A DNA stretch of 64,000 nucleotides. Origin: Mycolicibacterium alvei. Its GTDB lineage: Bacteria > Actinomycetota > Actinomycetes > Mycobacteriales > Mycobacteriaceae. The first letter of the stretch is position 1. Every line of letters begins with the position of its first letter. Below, piece by piece: positions 47,935 to 56,510 of the stretch. Below the pieces are notes generated by a model that made no database searches, was not told where the DNA came from, and saw only the letters and a program-made list of their open reading frames with translations. The stretch covers positions 124,001 to 188,000 of the forward strand of contig NZ_AP022566.1 of assembly GCF_010727325.1 (NCBI RefSeq), written 5' to 3'. A program made the position numbers and the translations under genes.

Positions 47935-49137
47935 GTGCCCAGTCGTTGGCTGCGGCGGTCCCGCAGTCACTCTGAGGACCGCCTACCCGCAGTCTCTCCC
48001 GAGCTGACCGGTGTGTTCCTTGAATTGGACCACCGGCAGTCAGCCGTGCAATCCGCAGTTCAAACACTTGTCTCACTCAAACCCAATTCGCCAATAGTGA
48101 GCGAGTGGGAATCTGTTCAACAGGGTTGCTATGCCGCCACAGCGGCCTATATTTCGGCCACCAGCCCCACCCGCCCCACCGGTCTCACAGACGCCGGCCC
48201 GCGGCCCACTGCCGCCGAGGTGCAGCGCCAACTCGATGAGGCCCGCTCGGCGCTGGAATCCTTCTACACCCGTCACCAACGCGCACTCGACAATGCCGTT
48301 GCTGCGGCCACGGCAGCAACGGCTCGGGCCACCACCTTGCTCGCCAACGCCCAGTCCATGCAGTCGCGGCTGGCCGGCGTCGACGGCCAGTGGCTGCAGT
48401 ACCCGTCGGTGCAGACCGCCCACGACGCGATGCAGACCGCCACACGCGAACTGCAGTTGGCCCGAGAACGCGCCGACCTCGTCGCCACCCGCGATGCCGC
48501 CGAACGTCTCGATACTGCGATCACGACCCTGGCCGCAGCGCTCGACAGCGCACCAGGTGTGGCCGATCAAGCGCGACGGACCACGTCCTCGGTGCGCACC
48601 CGACTGGAAGCCGTGCGCACCCGCGCCGCCGACATCAAGGTGAACCTGTCGACACTGCTGAGGGAATTTCACGCGAACTGCTCAGCGGATCTGGTGGACA
48701 ACGAACGCCTCAGCCGCGCTGATCTCGACAGCGCAGATGCGCTCCTGCAGCAGGCGGTTCTGGCCAGCAGGCAAGGGCGACCCGAGGCGGCGCTGGACTT
48801 GGCCAAGCAAGCACGCGCGGCCATCGCCGCAGCCGAGGACCTTGTGGATGCGCCGCTAGACCGCCTGGCACTGATGCGGGCACTGCGGGACAACCCCGGT
48901 GAGCGTGAACGGGCGGTGCGGTTTCGGTTGCGTGATGCGCAGCGGCTGGCCGTGGACCGCGGTGCAGTCGTCGAGTGGGGGTCTGCGCTGGATGCGCAGG
49001 TCGAACGTATTGATCGGATCGTTGGCGCACTCCAGGGGCGCCATCCGGACTATTGGGGGTATCACCTTGCACTGGAAGAAGTTTCCGAGTTCGTGGCGGG
49101 CATTGTGACGCGCATCCGTCAGCGATCAGCGCAGTGA
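47935..49137 (+). CDS. coiled-coil Ter-cluster protein, 400 aa
   Basis: GTG 47935 starts a long alpha-helical protein with alanine/arginine/glutamine-rich heptads (AEVQRQLDEARSALESFYTR, LARERADLVATRDAAERLD, LLQQAVLASRQGRPEAALDL). There are no membrane segments. Its last helix ends YHLALEEVSEFVAGIVTRIR. Similar long helical proteins with no known catalytic part occur in Ter operons and may scaffold TerD complexes. The next gene starts in its stop (GTGA). Confidence 0.8.
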   Translation: MPSRWLRRSRSHSEDRLPAVSPELTGVFLELDHRQSAVQSAVQTLVSLKPNSPIVSEWESVQQGCYAATAAYISATSPTRPTGLTDAGPRPTAAEVQRQLDEARSALESFYTRHQRALDNAVAAATAATARATTLLANAQSMQSRLAGVDGQWLQYPSVQTAHDAMQTATRELQLARERADLVATRDAAERLDTAITTLAAALDSAPGVADQARRTTSSVRTRLEAVRTRAADIKVNLSTLLREFHANCSADLVDNERLSRADLDSADALLQQAVLASRQGRPEAALDLAKQARAAIAAAEDLVDAPLDRLALMRALRDNPGERERAVRFRLRDAQRLAVDRGAVVEWGSALDAQVERIDRIVGALQGRHPDYWGYHLALEEVSEFVAGIVTRIRQRSAQ

Positions 49138-50330
49138 GCGCCCTCAGCATGACCGGCCCTGCGCGGCTGGTCGAACATTTCCATCACCTCAGCGAAGCTG
49201 ACCGCGCGCATCTGTTCTTCGCGGTCCCACAGCCGCTGGACTTGACTGCTGAGCGCGAGACGGTGGCCGCCGCGCTGGGTGCGACGCTCTACATGCCGGC
49301 TGATCGCGACGATCTGGCCGCCACCGTGGCTCGGCGCGCCGGCGAAGGTATCTGCTCAATGGTGCTCGATCTCGAAGATGCCATCGATGAGGCCAACGTG
49401 GAGGCCGCCGCGCTCAACGCGGTCAACGCGCTCGACGAGTTGGCCGCCGAAGGTCTGGCAGCGACCGCGATGGTGTTCGTACGGGTGCGCAGTGAGGCCT
49501 GCATCGAGCGGATCGTGGGGAAGCTGTCGGTGGGGGCCCAGGCCCTGGCCGGTTTCGTGGTTCCGAAGTTCTCGGCCGCCACCGGTGAACGGTATCTGCG
49601 CCAGATCGTCGAAGCGGCAGAGACGTTGGGCAAGCATCTGTACTGCATGCCGGTGCTGGAGTCACCGCAGATTCTCTACCGCGAGAGCCGTGATCATGAG
49701 CTCGCCGCGATCGCCGAGATTCTGAACCGCTACCGCGAGACCGTGTTGGCCGTGCGCGTCGGAGCGACTGACATGTGCGGGATGTATGGCATTCGGCGCG
49801 ACCGCGACCACACCATCTACGACGTGAAGACGGTCGCCGACACGATTGCCGACATCGTCAACCGGTTGGCCCGCAACGACGGGACAGGGTTTGTGGTCAC
49901 CGCCCCGGTGTGGGAGTACTTCGCCGATCACGAACGGCTGTTTCGCCCGCTGTTGCGCACCACCCCGTTCGCCGAGCATGACGCCGTGCGGTTTAGGTCC
50001 AGCCTGGTCAGCCGTGATCTCGATGGGCTGCTGCGTGAGATCAGCCTGGACCGGGTCAACGGGCTGCTTGGAAAGACGGTGATTCACCCGACGCACGTGG
50101 CTGCGGTGCACGCCTTGTCGGTGGTGACGCACGAGGAGTATCGCGACGCCACCGACGTGATGGCCGCGGCCGAGGGTGGGGTCCGCCGATCGGAGTATCG
50201 CAACAAGATGAATGAGCCGCGTCCGCACCGTATTTGGGCTGAGCAGGTGCTGCGTCGCGCCCGGGTGTTCGGTGTGGCCAACGAAGGTGTGACGTTCGTG
50301 GATTTCCTGACGGCGCTGGTCAGCCGATGA
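49134..50330 (+). CDS. HpcH/HpaI-CitE-like C-C lyase of the Ter module, 398 aa
   Basis: The protein has the TIM-barrel signatures of the CitE/HpcH group: ICSMVLDLEDAIDEANVEAA (metal-binding Asp-Glu), VFVRVRSEACIERIVG, GFVVPKFSAATGERYLRQI, LYCMPVLESPQILYRES (catalytic Glu) and GKTVIHPTHVAAVHAL. Members cleave or form carbon-carbon bonds, often on acyl-CoA or keto-acid substrates. In Ter operons this form is predicted to make part of a nucleoside-like metabolite. The GTG start overlaps the upstream gene, and the next gene starts within its last codons. Confidence 0.9.
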   Translation: MSALSMTGPARLVEHFHHLSEADRAHLFFAVPQPLDLTAERETVAAALGATLYMPADRDDLAATVARRAGEGICSMVLDLEDAIDEANVEAAALNAVNALDELAAEGLAATAMVFVRVRSEACIERIVGKLSVGAQALAGFVVPKFSAATGERYLRQIVEAAETLGKHLYCMPVLESPQILYRESRDHELAAIAEILNRYRETVLAVRVGATDMCGMYGIRRDRDHTIYDVKTVADTIADIVNRLARNDGTGFVVTAPVWEYFADHERLFRPLLRTTPFAEHDAVRFRSSLVSRDLDGLLREISLDRVNGLLGKTVIHPTHVAAVHALSVVTHEEYRDATDVMAAAEGGVRRSEYRNKMNEPRPHRIWAEQVLRRARVFGVANEGVTFVDFLTALVSR

Positions 50331-51586
50331 CGATGACGTATCAGCCGTGGGCCACCGAACGATTCGGCCTGCAGATCCATCATCATGATGGCGCCGAGCT
50401 CGTGACCGATCTGGTGCTGCCGGGCCTTCGCCGCAATCCGCGCCGCGCGCACCTGCTCGTGTCCACGGTGTTGGGCAAGCACATCGCGGTGGCGCCGCAC
50501 ACGGTTATCGGCGCCGGCCGGCGCCTTGGCAGAGTGATCGCACAGCGCGGTGTAGGCGAGGTCGATGTGCTCGGGATGGCCGAGACAGCGACCAGCTTGG
50601 GCCACTGTGTGGCCGACGAACTCGACGCGGCGGTGTATCTGCACACCACCCGCCGCCCCGCAGATGAGCGGTCGATCTATGCACAGTTTCAGGAAGGGCA
50701 TTCGCACGCCACTGATCACGCACTGCAACCCAGCGCTGCCGAGGTGTTCGACGGGCAGCGCACGCTGGTGCTCGTCGACGATGAGATCTCCACTGGCAAG
50801 ACCGCGTTGGCCACTATCGAGGCGCTGCAGCGCGTCCTGCCGCGCCGGCGCTACGTCGTAGCTTCCCTGGTCGACGTCCGGTCGGCCGACGATCAGGCCC
50901 TGGTCGAGGATGCATGCTGCGCGCTGGGCACCCAGATCGAGTTCGTCAGTCTGGCCCAGGGGCACGTGAGCTTGCCTGCAGGGCTGGTCGATTCCGTGTG
51001 TGCATTGCAGGCACCGGTGCTCAACGAATCAGCCGTGACACCTGGGGTGGGCGCGGTGCGTGAGGTGACGCTGGGCTGGCCCGCGGAGGTTCCTGAAGGC
51101 GGCCGGCACGGATTCTTGCGCAGCGATCGACCTGGTTTTGACGCCGCGGTGACCGATTCGGCGCATGCGCTGGCCGGCGACCTCGATGCGGGGCGGCCGG
51201 TGTTGGTGGTGGGGCACGAGGAGTTGATGTATCTGCCGTTGCGGTTGGCTGAAGCACTCGGGCACAACGGATTTGATACTCGTTTTCAGTCCACCACCCG
51301 CTCGCCGGCCTATGTGTACGACGATGAGGGTTACCCGCTGCGGGCAGGCTGGACGTTCCGGGCCTGCGAGGCCGGCGACGAGGCACCTCGGTTCTTGTAT
51401 AACGCTTGGCGCGCTTGCGATGACAGTCAGCCTGTGCAGCTGGTGCTGGTGATGGATGCGGTCGCTGCGGCCGGGGACCGTCACGTCGTTGAGGTGCTCG
51501 CCGCGGCGGGCTTCGAGGTCACCGTAGTGACCGTCGCGGGCCCTGACCTGCACACGCTGGCTTCCCACCGCGGGAGTCACCGATGA
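50327..51586 (+). CDS. Ter-type phosphoribosyltransferase with TRSP domain, 419 aa
   Basis: Residues 1-230 contain a type-I PRTase fold with the PRPP loop at TLVLVDDEISTGKTALATIE and a hood-side segment (VDVLGMAETATSLGHCVADE). Residues 270-419 form the TRSP-like C-terminal domain (GRPVLVVGHEELMYLPLRLA, FDTRFQSTTRSPAYVYDDEG, YPLRAGW). This combination is diagnostic of the Ter biosynthetic operon. It should add ribose-5-phosphate from PRPP to an unknown base. Start overlaps the preceding stop by 4 bases and the stop overlaps the next start. Confidence 0.92.
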   Translation: MTMTYQPWATERFGLQIHHHDGAELVTDLVLPGLRRNPRRAHLLVSTVLGKHIAVAPHTVIGAGRRLGRVIAQRGVGEVDVLGMAETATSLGHCVADELDAAVYLHTTRRPADERSIYAQFQEGHSHATDHALQPSAAEVFDGQRTLVLVDDEISTGKTALATIEALQRVLPRRRYVVASLVDVRSADDQALVEDACCALGTQIEFVSLAQGHVSLPAGLVDSVCALQAPVLNESAVTPGVGAVREVTLGWPAEVPEGGRHGFLRSDRPGFDAAVTDSAHALAGDLDAGRPVLVVGHEELMYLPLRLAEALGHNGFDTRFQSTTRSPAYVYDDEGYPLRAGWTFRACEAGDEAPRFLYNAWRACDDSQPVQLVLVMDAVAAAGDRHVVEVLAAAGFEVTVVTVAGPDLHTLASHRGSHR

Positions 51587-52695
51587 CTACACCACTGCTG
51601 GGGCCGACCTTTGGTAGCTACGCAGCCGACGAGGTGAGTTGGCTGCTGACTGACCTGTCACACGTAGCGCTGGAAGCAGACACCGCGCAGCGGGAACGTG
51701 AGATCCAAAGCGGTCGGGCACATTATGCCGAGTCCCTGCCGGTCGAGTATCAGCCTGATCAGGCCTATCGGCGGCTGTTCGCCGAGGTGCTGGACCAGAC
51801 CGCCGCACGGCTTGCCACCGCGGTGGGTGTGGTCACTGAGTTGGTGCTGGCCGAACGGGGCCGCGACATCGTGTTGGTGTCGCTGGCGCGGGCCGGCACC
51901 CCAATCGGCATCCTGATGCGGCGCTGGGCGATGCAGCGGCACGGGTTGGCGTTGCCGCACTACGCGGTGTCGATTGTGCGGGGGCGAGGTATCGACGCTG
52001 CGGCGTTGGACTTCCTTGCCACCCACCATGATCCGGCCACCGTGGTGTTCGTGGACGGCTGGACCGGTAAGGGCGCGATCACCCGCGAGCTGACCGCCGC
52101 CCTGGCCGCCTACGCCGAATCGTCGGGGGTGGTGTTCAATCCCGATCTGGCGGTGCTGGCCGACCCGGGCCACTGTGTGCGCACGTTCGGCACCCGCGAC
52201 GACTTCCTGATCGCCTCGGCCTGCCTGAATTCCACGGTCTCAGGTCTGGTCTCGCGCACCGTCCTCAATCCGCGGCTGACCGGTCCCGACGATTTCCACG
52301 GCGCCAAGTTCTATCGGGAACTGCGCGCCGACGATCAGTCCGGCGCCTTCTTGGACGCGGTCACCGCGTGCTTCGGCGACGTCGGGGTGCAGGTCAAGGC
52401 ACAGTTGGAAGCCTTGCAGGGCACCGATCGCACACCGACGTGGTCAGGGATGGCGACTGTGGCGCGAATCCAGCAGCAGTATGGAGTCGACACCAGCAAT
52501 TTCGTCAAGCCTGGTATCGGTGAAACCACCCGAGTGTTGCTGCGTCGGTTGCCGTGGAAGATCGTGCTGCGCGATCCAGATGCTGACGAACATAGACACA
52601 TTCGGCTGCTCGCCCAGTCCCGCGGCGTGCCCATCGTGACCGATCCGGAGTTGGCCTACGCCTGCGTCGGCCTGATCAAGGACATCTCTTCGTGA
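51583..52695 (+). CDS. PRTase_1/StiP-family protein, 370 aa
   Basis: The sequence has DIVLVSLARAGTPIGILMRR, then TVVFVDGWTGKGAITRELTA, which acts as a PRPP-binding loop, and FGTRDDFLIASACLNSTVSG. These mark the family called StiP or PRTase_1 in databases; it is described both as a phosphoribosyltransferase and as a possible cysteine protease. The loop in this copy favours the PRTase view. The C-terminus (GIGETTRVLLRRLPWKIVLR) is well conserved in the family. It overlaps genes on both sides by 4 bases. Confidence 0.9.
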   Translation: MTTPLLGPTFGSYAADEVSWLLTDLSHVALEADTAQREREIQSGRAHYAESLPVEYQPDQAYRRLFAEVLDQTAARLATAVGVVTELVLAERGRDIVLVSLARAGTPIGILMRRWAMQRHGLALPHYAVSIVRGRGIDAAALDFLATHHDPATVVFVDGWTGKGAITRELTAALAAYAESSGVVFNPDLAVLADPGHCVRTFGTRDDFLIASACLNSTVSGLVSRTVLNPRLTGPDDFHGAKFYRELRADDQSGAFLDAVTACFGDVGVQVKAQLEALQGTDRTPTWSGMATVARIQQQYGVDTSNFVKPGIGETTRVLLRRLPWKIVLRDPDADEHRHIRLLAQSRGVPIVTDPELAYACVGLIKDISS

Positions 52696-53528
52696 CCGCT
52701 ACTGCCCTCGTTTCCAGCGATCTGGACCGCACGCTGATCTATTCACGCCGGTTCCTCGATCCGGAGGCCGATGGCGCGGTGTGCGTGGAAACTCTTGACG
52801 GCGAGCAGATCTCCTTCATGACGGCGGGCGCGATCAATGCCCTGGAGCAGCTGGCTTCGCGGCAGGTCGTCGTCCCGGCCACCACCCGCACGGTCGCGCA
52901 GTACCAACGCATCGCGCTGCCCGGCGGGCCCTACCGGTTCGCAGTCACGAGCAACGGCGGCACCATCCTGGTCGACGGCCAGCCAGATCCGGTGTGGAGC
53001 GCGTCGGTGGCCGCGGCGGTGGCGGCCGGTGGCATCACACTCGAGGAGGTCCTGGGCGCCCTGCACGAGCGGATCAGCCAGACCTGGGTGCGCTCGGTCA
53101 AGACCGCCGAAGGCCTGTTCTGCTATCTGGTGGTCGATGAAGCTGCGATGCCGGCGGACTTCGTTTCGACCTGGCAAGCCTGGTGTGCGCCGCGGGGTTG
53201 GAAGGTGTCCCAACAGGGCCGCAAGGTCTACACCGTGCCGCGATCACTGTGCAAATCCCATGCCGTCGACGAGGTCCGACGGCGCCTGACGACCACCGGC
53301 GAGCTGGCGGCCGACGCCCCGGTACTCGCCGCCGGCGATGGCGCACTGGACGCCGAACTTCTGCTGGCGGCCGACGCCGCGATCCGCCCATCCCACGGCG
53401 AACTTCACGCCATGGGATGGCAGGCAGAAGGCCTCACGGTCACCACGGCGTGCGGGGCCACGGCCGCTGAGGAGATCTTGGCGTGGTTTCACGCCCGCGC
53501 AAGTGCTCAGAACGCACAGGCGTTCTGA
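52692..53528 (+). CDS. HAD-family hydrolase of the Ter module, 278 aa
   Basis: SSDLDRTLIYSRR at the N-terminus supplies the DxDxT nucleophile loop. VPATTRTVAQYQRIALPGGP is motif II (T), KVYTVPRSLCKSHAVDEVRR gives the motif III lysine, and VLAAGDGALDAELLLAADAA the GDxxxD loop (here GDGALD). The cap domain between them fits the Cof/mannosyl-phosphoglycerate phosphatase group. In Ter operons this enzyme is thought to remove a phosphate late in the pathway. GTG 52692 overlaps the preceding stop. Confidence 0.9.
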   Translation: MTATALVSSDLDRTLIYSRRFLDPEADGAVCVETLDGEQISFMTAGAINALEQLASRQVVVPATTRTVAQYQRIALPGGPYRFAVTSNGGTILVDGQPDPVWSASVAAAVAAGGITLEEVLGALHERISQTWVRSVKTAEGLFCYLVVDEAAMPADFVSTWQAWCAPRGWKVSQQGRKVYTVPRSLCKSHAVDEVRRRLTTTGELAADAPVLAAGDGALDAELLLAADAAIRPSHGELHAMGWQAEGLTVTTACGATAAEEILAWFHARASAQNAQAF

Positions 53529-53579
53529 CGAGCTGTTCTACAGTGTGACGACTTCGACACGTACGAGGAAGGACCTGGT

Positions 53580-54863
53580 TTGACCACCCAACTGAGCAAA
53601 GGTCAGAACGGGCCGTTGACGGCAACGGATCTGGTGATATCGGTGCAGCTTTCGGCGCCGGCCGACTTGTCGGCGCTGTTGGTGACCGAGAACGGCAAGG
53701 TCCGCTCCGACGCTGACTTTGTGTTCTTCAACCAGCCCACCGGCCCGGGTGTGCGGTTGCAGCCCGGCGCCCAGGGCCAACCCGCCAGCCTCGGCGTGAC
53801 GTTGGGGGCGGTGCCCGCCGATATTGCCCGGGTACGCGCGGTGATCACCCTGGATAACCCCAACACCACCTTCGGAGCGTCCGCGGCGCCGATGGCATGG
53901 GTCAGCGATACCGCCGGCCGCCCGCTCTACGAGTACCGCATCGACGGTCTGACAACCGAGTCGATCGTCATCGCGATTGAGCTGTATCGCCGCAACGGCG
54001 AGTGGAAGGTGCGTGCTGTCGGGCAGGGCTACGCCGGCGGCTTCGCCGCACTGGTGACCGATCACGGCGTGACTGTCGATGACGCGCCTGCCCCTGTGAC
54101 GACACCTGCGCCGGCGTTCACTCCCCCACCGCCCCCGCCGCCTCCGGCCTACACTCCGCCGCCGCCCCCGCCGGCACCTGCCTACACTCCCCCGCCACCC
54201 CCGCCTGGGCCCACGTACGCGCCGCCGCCCCCGGCCGCAACAGCGCCTGCCCCGGCCGCCAATGGAGAGGTCAGCCTGGTCAAGGGCCGCACCGTCAACC
54301 TGTCCAAGGGCCAACGGGTTTCGCTGAAGAAAGATGGTGGGGTGGCGCTCACCCAGGTCCGGATGGGCTTGGGGTGGGATCCCATCAAGCAGCGGGGAAT
54401 GTTCGGCAACCGCACCCCCGACATCGATCTGGACGCCTCGGCTGTGCTGTTTGCAGACGCTCAGCTCGTCGACGTGTGCTACTTCGGCCAACTGGCCTCC
54501 AAGGACGGATCGATCCGCCACACCGGTGACAACCTGACGGGCGAAGGCGAGGGCGACGACGAGGTGATCAACGTCGACCTCACCCGCATCCCGGCATACG
54601 TGACCACGGTGATGTTCATCGTCACCTCTTACAAGGGCCACACTTTCGACCAGCTGAGCAACGCGTTCTGCCGCCTCGTCGACGCTACGACCAACGCCGA
54701 GCTGGCGCGCTACACCCTGCAGGGCGCCAACATGCGGTACACCGCGATGGTGATGGCCAAGTTCTTCCGGGCCGGTAACGAATGGAAGCTGCAGGCCATC
54801 GGTGATGGCATGCAGGCCAAGCACCCCGGGGAAGCTGCACCGCAGCTGCCCCGCTTCCTGTAG
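53580..54863 (+). CDS. TerD-like + TerD fusion with polyproline hinge, 427 aa
   Basis: TTG 53580 follows GGAAGGA, with no better start nearby. Residues 1-170 are a divergent TerD-like domain (SDADFVFFNQPTGPGVRLQ, IELYRRNGEWKVRAVGQGYA). A hinge of three PPPPPPP-APAYT type repeats covers about 180-225. Residues 235-427 form a full TerD domain with [31 protein letters not shown] and GNEWKLQAIGDGM. So the C-terminal half should bind calcium and the N-terminal half probably not. The same N-terminal type is present in the proteins at 6593 and 54867. Confidence 0.9.
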   Translation: MTTQLSKGQNGPLTATDLVISVQLSAPADLSALLVTENGKVRSDADFVFFNQPTGPGVRLQPGAQGQPASLGVTLGAVPADIARVRAVITLDNPNTTFGASAAPMAWVSDTAGRPLYEYRIDGLTTESIVIAIELYRRNGEWKVRAVGQGYAGGFAALVTDHGVTVDDAPAPVTTPAPAFTPPPPPPPPAYTPPPPPPAPAYTPPPPPPGPTYAPPPPAATAPAPAANGEVSLVKGRTVNLSKGQRVSLKKDGGVALTQVRMGLGWDPIKQRGMFGNRTPDIDLDASAVLFADAQLVDVCYFGQLASKDGSIRHTGDNLTGEGEGDDEVINVDLTRIPAYVTTVMFIVTSYKGHTFDQLSNAFCRLVDATTNAELARYTLQGANMRYTAMVMAKFFRAGNEWKLQAIGDGMQAKHPGEAAPQLPRFL

Positions 54864-54866
54864 GAC

Positions 54867-56477
54867 ATGACAGTGGACACGCTCGTGGCGGGCCAGAATT
54901 GCGCACTGTCACAACGCACTGTGCGATTCGAAGTCGACGGCCAAAACGGTGGAGTTGCCGCATTACTGCTCGATGAGCGCGGCCGCGCGACGACGCCCGA
55001 TCACTTCGTGTCCACTGTCCATGTGGTGCGCCCGGCCGGTGTGACCCTGGCGCACACCGGCGCGGTCGACATCCGCATCGCCGCTCTCGATGACGAGGTC
55101 GCGCGGGTGTTGTGCATCGCTACCGACCCGCCCACGCACGCCGATCTGACGTGCCGGTTGACCGGTGAAGCCGACAACATCGTGTTTCCCATCGCGGCCC
55201 AGATTCATCCGGCCATGGTCTGTTTCGAGCTCTATCGGCGCGACGGGCGATGGAAGGTCCGCGCGGTCGGACAGGGCTACGGCGGCGGACTGCGCGAGCT
55301 GCTGGGCGCTCACCATCTCGATCTGCCCCTCACCGCGCAGCTTTCGGCTCCTGCCGTGCCGGCGGCGCCGCCGGCTCCTGCCGCGTCCGCGGCACCAGCG
55401 GCGGCGGGGGCCCTCTCAGCTGCCCCTGCGGCCTCACCCATGCACGCGCCGATACAGCCGCTCGGGGACAGCAACCCGCTCGAACGCCTCGCGATGATCC
55501 ATGAAGACGCCGCGCGCATCACCGCGGCGCTGTTGACTGCCCGCAACTTCGCCGAGGATCGCCGCGACACCGAAATGTCGGCGGCCGTTGCAGATCCGGC
55601 CACCCGTAACACCATGGCATCGCAGGATGCGCTGGCCGCCGCTCAACGGCGCCACGACGAGCTCGTGGCCCGCGCTCAAGGTGACTATCAGCGCGACGCT
55701 GCCCATCTGATCGCCGAGTTGGCTGCGCTCGACGGTGAGCTCCCCACAGCTCTTGCCCCATGGGAAGCCCCGTCCTGGAACCAGGCGGTGCGTGCGCCGG
55801 GCAACGGGATCCGGGTGGGGACGGTCACGGTGTCTGACGTGGGTGCGCTCACCGTGCCGTTCTGCGTGTCAGCACCACTGCGTCGCCCGATTTGGCTGGA
55901 CAGCACCGAGTCTTCGGCCGCCGCGCCCGTAGCGGCATCAGTGGTGCTGCGGCTGCTGGCCGCCGTGACTCATGCCGCTCCTACGCTCGACATCATCGAT
56001 ATTTCCGGTGGTCTGCAGCCACTGTGGCAGCCGTTGGCCGCACACATGCCCCGCCCGGTGGTGACCGCACCTTCTGAGGTCGTGGCACGGTTGCAGCACC
56101 TGATCGAGCAGGCCGACCTCGCGACGCTGCGCCGCCAGACCGGTGAGGCAACGCCTGCTGGTGGCGTGCTGGTCATCTCTGATTTCGGCTACGCGATGCC
56201 CGAGCAGACCTACTCCGCGGTAGTGCGTCTGATCAACATGGCCGAGGGCGCCAACGTGTCACTGGTGTTCACCGGTGACCCACAGTGGGACACACTGGCG
56301 CCCACGCCGATTCTTCGCGAGATCGCCGAACATTGCCTGCACCTTCCGGTTGACGCGTTCGGCGCCTCACTGTGCGATCCGTGGACCCACACTGCCTGGC
56401 AGTTCACGCCATGCGCCCTGCCGATCGATCAGCGGGTCGGTCAGATCAGCGCGGCATTGGCTCAGACGTTTCGCTGA
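54867..56477 (+). CDS. TerD-like domain fused to a large C-terminal domain, 536 aa
   Basis: Residues 1-150 are a divergent TerD-like domain (CFELYRRDGRWKVRAVGQGY). A Pro/Ala hinge at 160-195 leads to a helical part (LERLAMIHEDAARITAALLT, AAQRRHDELVARAQGDYQRD) and a C-terminal alpha/beta domain with VGTVTVSDVGALTVPFCVSA, GVLVISDFGYAMPEQTYSAV and VSLVFTGDPQWDTLAPTPIL. The last part resembles the core strands of FtsK/HerA-type ATPases described in Ter loci but I see no Walker A glycines, so it may be a non-catalytic relative. Start four bases after the preceding stop. Confidence 0.8.
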   Translation: MTVDTLVAGQNCALSQRTVRFEVDGQNGGVAALLLDERGRATTPDHFVSTVHVVRPAGVTLAHTGAVDIRIAALDDEVARVLCIATDPPTHADLTCRLTGEADNIVFPIAAQIHPAMVCFELYRRDGRWKVRAVGQGYGGGLRELLGAHHLDLPLTAQLSAPAVPAAPPAPAASAAPAAAGALSAAPAASPMHAPIQPLGDSNPLERLAMIHEDAARITAALLTARNFAEDRRDTEMSAAVADPATRNTMASQDALAAAQRRHDELVARAQGDYQRDAAHLIAELAALDGELPTALAPWEAPSWNQAVRAPGNGIRVGTVTVSDVGALTVPFCVSAPLRRPIWLDSTESSAAAPVAASVVLRLLAAVTHAAPTLDIIDISGGLQPLWQPLAAHMPRPVVTAPSEVVARLQHLIEQADLATLRRQTGEATPAGGVLVISDFGYAMPEQTYSAVVRLINMAEGANVSLVFTGDPQWDTLAPTPILREIAEHCLHLPVDAFGASLCDPWTHTAWQFTPCALPIDQRVGQISAALAQTFR

Positions 56478-56510
56478 CCGCGACGAGTAATACCAACGGA
56501 GGAGGCGCTC

